Positions 58,832 through 64,000 of a DNA stretch of 64,000 nt are shown piece by piece. Within the stretch, counting starts at the first letter, position 1. Every line of letters starts with the position of its first letter. The DNA comes from DTU019 sp050949825 (GTDB taxonomy: Bacteria; Bacillota; Syntrophomonadia; Syntrophomonadales; Syntrophomonadaceae): contig JBMNGL010000003.1 in the NCBI GenBank assembly GCA_050949825.1, positions 310,001 through 374,000 of the forward strand. Direction: 5' to 3'. The notes below the pieces were generated by a model. The model was not told the origin of the DNA. It saw only the letters and a list, made by a program, of their open reading frames with translations, and did no database searches. A program made the position numbers and the translations under genes.

Positions 58832-60082
58832 TTAGCCGGAATCGGTTTGCGCCGCAGACTTTCCGGCCACATAACCGGTGGAAAAAGCGGCCTGCAGGTT
58901 AAACCCCCCGGTATAGCCGTCAATATCCAATATCTCACCGGCAAAATAGAGTCCGCCAATTAAACGGGACTGCATGGTGCGCGGGTCAACCTGAGCCACA
59001 TCCACACCACCGGCAGTAACGATAGCCTCCTTAATAGGCCGGGTGCCGGTAATAGTCAAAGGCAAATTCTTCAACAACCCCAGGAGGCGCTGTCTTTCAG
59101 CACGCGTAATTTGATGGCATGGTTTATGAGCATCAATCTTCACTAATTCAACCATAACCGGAATCAGAAGACGTGGCAATAGGTTATCGAGGGCATTTTT
59201 AAAATGTTTGCGGGAATTAAGGCTGAAATCCCGCTGCAGGCGTTCATCAAGCTTTTCCGGTGACAGGGCCGGCTTCAAGTCAATGGTAAGACGCAGCTTT
59301 TTGCCCTTCAGGGCATAAACGCGCGCAATATCACTGCTCATGGTAAGTATGATGGGACCGGATACCCCATAATGGGTGAATAACATTTCCCCACATTCCT
59401 GATTGATCATTTTCCCCTGCTCATCATAGGCTGTTGCCTGCACATTTTTAAGACTTAAGCCCTGACATCGGGCCACCCATGATTCTTCCGTCTCCAAAGG
59501 CACCAGCCCGGGGCGCAGGTTGATGATTCGATGCCCGGCCTTTTCTGCCCAGCCGTATCCATCTCCGGTTGAGCCGGTTCCCGGGTATGAAAGTCCGCCG
59601 GTAGCAATAATCAAAGCATCTGTGCACACCATATCCTGGCCTGTTTGCACTGCCTTGACCCGCCTATCTTTTATCACTATGTCGACAACCTGGCAAGACT
59701 TGATGACCTTTACCCCATACTGCAGCATGGTGTCATAAAAAGCTTCAACGACATCAGCCGCGCTGTCGGAGACAGGAAATACTCGCTGTCCCCTCTCCAC
59801 CTTGGTTCGCACCCCCCGCTGTGCCAGGAAATCAATCAAGTCCTGATTGCTAAACTGATACAAGGCACTGAACAGGAAACGGCCATTGCCCGGATACTGG
59901 TCAATAAACTCCGCTATGGGGCGTGCCGAGGTAAGATTGCATCTGCCCTTACCGGTGATATTGAGTTTCTTGCCAACAGTGGACTTCTTCTCCAGTAAGA
60001 CTACCCTGGCACCGCAGCATGCGGCGCTGATAGCAGCCATCATACCGGCCGGTCCACCGCCAATAACTACAACCTTTTTCAA
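58832..60082 (-). CDS. HI0933/YhiN-type FAD-dependent oxidoreductase
   Basis: 416 aa. Dinucleotide-binding start KKVVVIGGGPAGMMAAISAA, followed by VGKKLNITGKGRCNLT, typical of the HI0933 (BaiN/YhiN) family, then IIATGGLSYPGTGSTGDGY and the C-terminal GGLYFAGEILDIDGYTGGFNLQAAFSTGYVAG (split). Substrate uncertain; BaiN acts on bile-acid intermediates in one species, but most members are uncharacterised. The start is TTG with gggggactgaggg upstream. Single gene. Confidence 0.92.
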   Translation of the reverse strand: MKKVVVIGGGPAGMMAAISAACCGARVVLLEKKSTVGKKLNITGKGRCNLTSARPIAEFIDQYPGNGRFLFSALYQFSNQDLIDFLAQRGVRTKVERGQRVFPVSDSAADVVEAFYDTMLQYGVKVIKSCQVVDIVIKDRRVKAVQTGQDMVCTDALIIATGGLSYPGTGSTGDGYGWAEKAGHRIINLRPGLVPLETEESWVARCQGLSLKNVQATAYDEQGKMINQECGEMLFTHYGVSGPIILTMSSDIARVYALKGKKLRLTIDLKPALSPEKLDERLQRDFSLNSRKHFKNALDNLLPRLLIPVMVELVKIDAHKPCHQITRAERQRLLGLLKNLPLTITGTRPIKEAIVTAGGVDVAQVDPRTMQSRLIGGLYFAGEILDIDGYTGGFNLQAAFSTGYVAGKSAAQTDSG

Positions 60083-60218
60083 CCCTCAGTCCCCCGTGGT
60101 AGTGGGCTAAATCATCCTTCTGTGCCGATAACAGCCCTTTTTCGGCAGGAAATACAAATTGTGTCACCTATCCAAAAGTGTTACAATCAACTAAATGATT
60201 TTTCAGGAGGTGCCCATA

Positions 60219-60776
60219 TTGAATCATACCCAGCCTCGATCTGGTATACCCAAATTATTGCCTGTACTTATTGTAGCAATATTGGCGGGAATGTATTATT
60301 ATGCAGCCTATGTGGATGTTTCTTCTCCAGATAAAACCGTCAATCATTTTTACCAGGCTTATTTCGACCAGGATTACGACACCGTGGCGCAGGATTTGAG
60401 CGTCTTTTGGGCGGTGAATCTGTTGCCACAATATCAGGACTTGACCCCTGCAGAACTCTTACAGAAGCGGACCGAAATAGAAAAGGAAACCGGCATAGTA
60501 CTGAAGAGTTTTGAAGAAAACCAACCTCCTGAAGAAGGGATAACTGTAGAGGTCTTAAAGGACTATACCAGGACCGGTGAATACAGTGCTCTCGTGGTTT
60601 ACCAGGTAATCCAGCAACAACAACCCGTACAGAAGGAAGTAGCCTTTTTGATTAAAGAAGCCGGCGGTTATAAGATTATCAATTTTTCGCCCCTGGAGGA
60701 TGCCGATTTGGAACTGATCACCAATTACAACCTGGATCAGTTGGATGAAAGTTTCAAAGAACTCCTGGGAGTCTAA
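60219..60776 (+). CDS. Membrane-anchored protein of unknown function
   Basis: 185 aa from a TTG at 60219, about 8 bases after aggagg; the frame open from 60195 lacks a site. One N-terminal transmembrane helix (LPVLIVAILAGMYYYAAYV, about 14-32) is followed by an extracytoplasmic domain beginning DKTVNHFYQAYFDQDYDTVAQDLS. The latter looks like the NTF2/DUF4878-type fold common in Firmicute lipoproteins, by impression only. Own terminator at 60821. Divergent from the HI0933-type gene. Confidence 0.8.
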   Translation: MNHTQPRSGIPKLLPVLIVAILAGMYYYAAYVDVSSPDKTVNHFYQAYFDQDYDTVAQDLSVFWAVNLLPQYQDLTPAELLQKRTEIEKETGIVLKSFEENQPPEEGITVEVLKDYTRTGEYSALVVYQVIQQQQPVQKEVAFLIKEAGGYKIINFSPLEDADLELITNYNLDQLDESFKELLGV

Positions 60777-60820
60777 TCAGGTTCACCCCGGTATCAGAAA
60801 TTATAAAATGATCTTTACGA

Positions 60821-60849
60821 GGCTGTCCACTCCATGGACAGCCTTTTTT
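60821..60849 (+). terminator. Rho-independent terminator
   Basis: Stem ggctgtcca/tggacagcc with loop ctcca is followed by six T residues. Confidence 0.93.
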
Positions 60850-60884
60850 CGAGGCCACGATCTTCCTATCGCCCGCAGTTTTAA

Positions 60885-61955
60885 CTAACCCTGTTCAAGC
60901 TGCAAGGTTGAGCCGGCGGACTGAAATACCCTGCTCTGAGCAGGTACCTTAACCCCTGCAGGGAACTCGCAACCGCTGTTGATAACCGCTCCGGCAGCAA
61001 TATGCACCCGGTTGCCCAACAGACAGTTGTTTCCCAGCACTGCCTCTTCAAGGCGGCTTTCCCTTCCCACCGTAGTGTGATTCCACAAAACCGAATTGGC
61101 AATCGAAGTGCCATCGGCAATCACACAGCCATCCCCAACCACATTGACACCCTGCCATTTAACCTTTTCCCCAATTTTTACATCTGCGCCCAGGAGCACC
61201 CGGGCACCGCCTGGCATGGTGACAACCTGACCCGGAAGCGACATGGCGACCCGTCCGGCGATGGCATCGACCTGCGCCTCTCGATAGGTACGCAAGCTGC
61301 CGATATCGCACCAATAATCTTCCACCACCATACCAAAAAACGGAGCCTTGATTTTAACCAGATGAGGGAAAAGCTGTTTGCCAAAATCATAAAACTGACG
61401 CGGCGGAATGTATTTAAAAATCTCAGGTTCAAATATATAAATGCCGGTATTGGCCAGCCTGCTGCAGGCTTCCTCGGGCCGGGGCTTTTCCTGAAAGCGC
61501 TCAATGCGGCCGTTATCGTTGGTCACCACAATGCCAAATTGTTCAACATCTGTCACCGCTTTCAGGGCAATAGTGGCCAAAGCCCCTCTAGCTTTATGAT
61601 ATTGCATCATGCGGGCCAATTGTATATCTGTCAGAGCATCACCACTTACCACTGCAAAGGTTTCATTAAGAAACCATTCACAGTTCTTTACCCCGCCGGC
61701 AGTACCCAAAAGCTCATTTTCCAGCGAATATTCCAGGCTTACCCCCCAGTCCTGGCCGTTGCCAAAATAGTCGCTGATCATTTGGGGCTGGTAATGAAGA
61801 TTGCATATCAATGAGGTAAACTGCTGACCGTGCAGCCAGTGCAGAATATTATCCATTAATGGTCGATTGGCCAGCGGTATCATTGGTTTGGGTACATACA
61901 TGGTCAGTGGCATTAAACGCGACCCCACTCCCGCCGCCATTATCATTGCTTTCAC
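60885..61955 (-). CDS. Sugar-phosphate nucleotidyltransferase
   Basis: 356 aa. The N-terminal Rossmann-like domain has MIMAAGVGSRLMPLT (nucleotide loop), KPMIPLANRPLMDN, GTAGGVKN and VVSGDALTDIQL. The C-terminal third (from about 245) is a left-handed beta-helix with hexapeptide turns (VKIGEKVKWQGVNVVGDG region). Matches mannose-1-phosphate guanylyltransferase/glucose-1-phosphate thymidylyl-type enzymes; the sugar and base cannot be told by eye. The start is GTG with gggggt upstream. It may supply surface polysaccharide, including the polymer bound by SLH proteins (inference). Confidence 0.92.
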   Translation of the reverse strand: MKAMIMAAGVGSRLMPLTMYVPKPMIPLANRPLMDNILHWLHGQQFTSLICNLHYQPQMISDYFGNGQDWGVSLEYSLENELLGTAGGVKNCEWFLNETFAVVSGDALTDIQLARMMQYHKARGALATIALKAVTDVEQFGIVVTNDNGRIERFQEKPRPEEACSRLANTGIYIFEPEIFKYIPPRQFYDFGKQLFPHLVKIKAPFFGMVVEDYWCDIGSLRTYREAQVDAIAGRVAMSLPGQVVTMPGGARVLLGADVKIGEKVKWQGVNVVGDGCVIADGTSIANSVLWNHTTVGRESRLEEAVLGNNCLLGNRVHIAAGAVINSGCEFPAGVKVPAQSRVFQSAGSTLQLEQG

Positions 61956-62046
61956 TATTTCTACCCCCTTGCCTGAGTCATACTTCCCATTTGCATATTT
62001 ACTATACCACGCCGGATTTTTACCTGCAATTTATGACAGCAAACAG

Positions 62047-62112
62047 TGAACAAGGGAACGGCTGTTTTATTTGCACCAAAAGGTGCAAATAAAACAGCCG
62101 TTCCCTTGTTCA
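62047..62112. repeat. Perfect palindrome with 31-bp arms
   Basis: Arms 62047-62077 and 62082-62112 are exactly complementary over 31 bp with an aaaa loop. It lies between the nucleotidyltransferase gene and the next gene, both on the minus strand. There is no T-run typical of a terminator. Confidence 0.97.
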
Positions 62113-62154
62113 GCCGCCTCTCAGTTTGGCTATCCGTCCCCTTCGCTTTTAAGG

Positions 62155-62475
62155 TTATTTTTCACTGTGCTGCGGGTAATTCATGAGGATAAAATCTAGA
62201 TGAGTCCTGAGTTCACCAATGATGGAGACAATTTGGCCATCCTGTTCGCCTACCCCCATCACTTTATCCAATTCCATAATCGTATCATGAAGCTGGTTAA
62301 TCCCTTTATAGATGCGCTCACCGTCATCTTCCATGATATAGTAGGCCAGTTCAGTTAAATCCTCATACAGTTCTTTCACATGCACCTTGGAACGGTATAA
62401 GCTGTCTAATTGATTGACTTGCGCCAAAATGGCACGATAACAGTTGTTAACCTGGGTCGCTGTTTTGGTTGCCAC
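62155..62475 (-). CDS. Hypothetical helical protein
   Basis: 106 aa starting with GTG. Mostly helical, no Cys motif except Cys12, with hydrophobic spacing suggesting a helical bundle (NCYRAILAQVNQLDSLYRSK, ELYEDLTELAYYIM, INQLHDTIMELDKVMGV). No family recognised. The ribosome site is weak (atggtagaag), lowering confidence in the exact start. Upstream of the nucleotidyltransferase gene on the same strand, separated by the large palindrome. Confidence 0.65.
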   Translation of the reverse strand: MATKTATQVNNCYRAILAQVNQLDSLYRSKVHVKELYEDLTELAYYIMEDDGERIYKGINQLHDTIMELDKVMGVGEQDGQIVSIIGELRTHLDFILMNYPQHSEK

Positions 62476-62737
62476 AATCTTCTACCATCGCTTCCTAATT
62501 GGGATACTTTTTTCTACACCACATTGTCACTATTTTAAGATAAGATTCGAAAGGACGTCAATAGGATTTATCCAAATATGGTGGTTTTTTGCCAATATTA
62601 CAACTATTCTTATATATTCGCCAATAATCGGGCATCATTATCTGCAATTAAGTAATCTGTTTTCTGACAGTTTTGTTGCAAAAGACTCCCCCTGGGATGC
62701 CCGGGGTCCATATGGCAAATGTTGTTCAATTATAGAG
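62476..62737. other. Intergenic region, nothing recognised
   Basis: 262 bp of AT-rich sequence after the citramalate synthase gene. No hairpin with T-run on the minus strand, no repeat and no convincing short gene were seen. Confidence 0.4.
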
Positions 62738-64000
62738 CTACGCCGATCCCCGCTTTAAGAGCATGTAATTGATGCTATCCACCAGGGCTTGGAAGGAGGC
62801 TTCAATAATGTTTTCCGATACCCCGACAGTGCTCCACTTTTCAGTGCCGTTGGCGGTCTCAATGAGCACCCGTACCCGCGCTGCCGTAGCCTCGCTGCCA
62901 TCCAGTACCCTGACCTTGTAGTCGGTTAAGTGAATCTCATTAATGGCCGGATAGACTTCGTTCAAGGCCTTACGCAGGGCATTATCCAGCGCATTGACCG
63001 GACCATCCCCTTCCGCTGCGGTGTGATAAATCTGATCTCCAACTGCAATCTTCACCACAGCCTCAGAGGTGGTTTTGTCATCCTCATTCTTCTCCAGGAT
63101 AACCTTCAGGTTCTTCAAACGAAAATAGTCATCCAGTTGGCTGAAGGCCTTACGAAGCAGCAGTTCCAGGGATGCTTCGGCTCCTTCATACTGAAAACCC
63201 TGGCTTTCGAGTTCCTTAATCTGTCTAATCACCTTGCGGGTTTCACTGTCATAAGCGTTGATATCAATGTTAAATTCCCTGGCTTTATACAACAGGTTGG
63301 ATAAGCCTGATAGCTCTGACACCAACACACGACGATGGTTGCCCACGTCTTCCGGGTTGATGTGCTCATAGGTCAGGGTGTCTTTTAACATGGCACTAAC
63401 ATGAATGCCGCCTTTGTGAGCAAAAGCACCATGTCCGACGTAAGGCTGATTATTATGATGAGGCATGTTGGCTATCTCACTGATATAGCGGGACACTTCG
63501 GTGAGCCGGCGCAGGTGCCCACTCGGCACCGCCCGCAAACCCATTTTAAGTTCCAGGCTGGGTATCACCGCACAAAGATCCACATTCCCACAGCGTTCTC
63601 CATAACCGTTAGTAGTGCCTTGCACATGGACCGCGCCTGCTTTAACCGCCATCAGGGTATTGGCTGCTGCCAGGCCGGAGTCATTGTGCACATGAATCCC
63701 CAGCGGGGTGGTAAAATGCTGCTTGATATCCTCCACAATCGCAGCCGTCTCCCAGGGCAAGGTGCCCCCGTTGGTATCGCATAACACCAGGCATATTGCT
63801 CCGGCGAAGGCTGCTTTTTCCAGCACCTGCAAAGCATAATCACGATTATGTTTATAACCGTCAAAAAAGTGCTCAGCGTCAAATATGACTTCCAATCCCT
63901 GCTTAACCAGATAGGAAATGCTGTCCTCAATCATATCAAGGTTTTCCTCCAGGGTGGTTTCCAAAGCCTTGAGCACATGGAAATCCCAGGTCTTGCCGAA
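62738..64000 (-). CDS. cimA: (R)-citramalate synthase CimA family, 5' end outside window
   Basis: Partial: the frame is open to the window edge and reads FGKTWDFHV before the first internal GTG at 63976, matching the middle of the family, so about 110 N-terminal residues are missing. It condenses pyruvate with acetyl-CoA, the first step of the threonine-independent isoleucine route. The HMGL-type barrel is seen in LCDTNGGTLPWE, GIHVHNDSGLAAANTLMAV, NGYGERCGNVDL and AHKGGIHVSAML. The C-terminal regulatory LeuA dimer domain (about the last 130 residues) is complete. 2-Isopropylmalate synthase is the alternative; the YIS..TLEEN and FDAEHFFDGYK forms favour CimA. Confidence 0.9.
   Translation of the reverse strand, partial: FGKTWDFHVLKALETTLEENLDMIEDSISYLVKQGLEVIFDAEHFFDGYKHNRDYALQVLEKAAFAGAICLVLCDTNGGTLPWETAAIVEDIKQHFTTPLGIHVHNDSGLAAANTLMAVKAGAVHVQGTTNGYGERCGNVDLCAVIPSLELKMGLRAVPSGHLRRLTEVSRYISEIANMPHHNNQPYVGHGAFAHKGGIHVSAMLKDTLTYEHINPEDVGNHRRVLVSELSGLSNLLYKAREFNIDINAYDSETRKVIRQIKELESQGFQYEGAEASLELLLRKAFSQLDDYFRLKNLKVILEKNEDDKTTSEAVVKIAVGDQIYHTAAEGDGPVNALDNALRKALNEVYPAINEIHLTDYKVRVLDGSEATAARVRVLIETANGTEKWSTVGVSENIIEASFQALVDSINYMLLKRGSA

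Overview
The window reads as chromosome of an anaerobic, probably spore-forming member of the Clostridia (Firmicutes). Pointers are a glmS ribozyme, a CIRCE operator on groESL, the cdaA-cdaR-glmM order, a SpoIID/LytB-domain lipoprotein, S-layer (SLH) proteins, a MinCDE system, a 2[4Fe-4S] ferredoxin and ETF-linked acyl-CoA dehydrogenation. The beta-oxidation flavour (acyl-CoA dehydrogenase with EtfBA, a separate FixC/FixX pair) would fit a syntrophic fatty-acid oxidiser such as a Syntrophomonas relative. The genus assignment is inference.

Layout. 1-460: a strictly alternating 23-bp tandem array and dispersed repeat in front of minD-minE-minC. 2.2-8.9 kb (minus): flavodoxin-fold oxidoreductase, UbiB-family kinase, groES-groEL, and molybdopterin genes moaA-moaC-mog. 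9.0-11.8 kb: repeats, a cyclic-di-GMP-I riboswitch with a terminator in front of a secreted transglutaminase-like protein, then a LuxR-type regulator with a degenerate receiver and an unexplained structured intergenic. 11.8-16.7 kb (minus): fthC, lgt, a DnaA-box cluster, the t6A set tsaE-tsaB-rimI-tsaD, and a family-4 uracil-DNA glycosylase. 16.8-23.6 kb (minus): GH18 protein, acyl-CoA dehydrogenase-etfB-etfA, MarR regulator, and a DUF35/thiolase-like pair. 23.7-30.8 kb: HD protein, DUF1015 and class V aminotransferase, two DedA-type proteins, hemolysin III.

30.8-41.7 kb looks like an accessory surface island. Two very large SLH-anchored proteins (NHL/FN3 and BspA-LRR/InlB types) share a C-terminal module. 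A large MalT-like ATPase with a C-terminal SARP-like DNA-binding end is encoded divergently beside them. 42-48.3 kb (minus) is the cell-wall/c-di-AMP cluster cdaA-cdaR-glmM-[glmS ribozyme]-glmS with thiN upstream. 48.4-53.6 kb: ferredoxin, trmL, SpoIID-like lipoprotein, rnhA, ComFB-like, HAD, FmdB-like and CPBP genes. 53.6-64 kb: more dispersed repeats, fixC-fixX, a MoxR/VWA pair, a HI0933-type flavoprotein, a sugar nucleotidyltransferase, a 31-bp-arm perfect palindrome, and citramalate synthase (5' end outside the window).

Themes: two second-messenger systems are visible (c-di-GMP through the riboswitch, c-di-AMP through CdaA). At least four loci carry related non-coding repeats built around a TGTCAT-Y-CTGA core. 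No tRNA, rRNA, CRISPR array, transposase or prophage gene was recognised. All identifications come from reading motifs by eye; no database search was possible.
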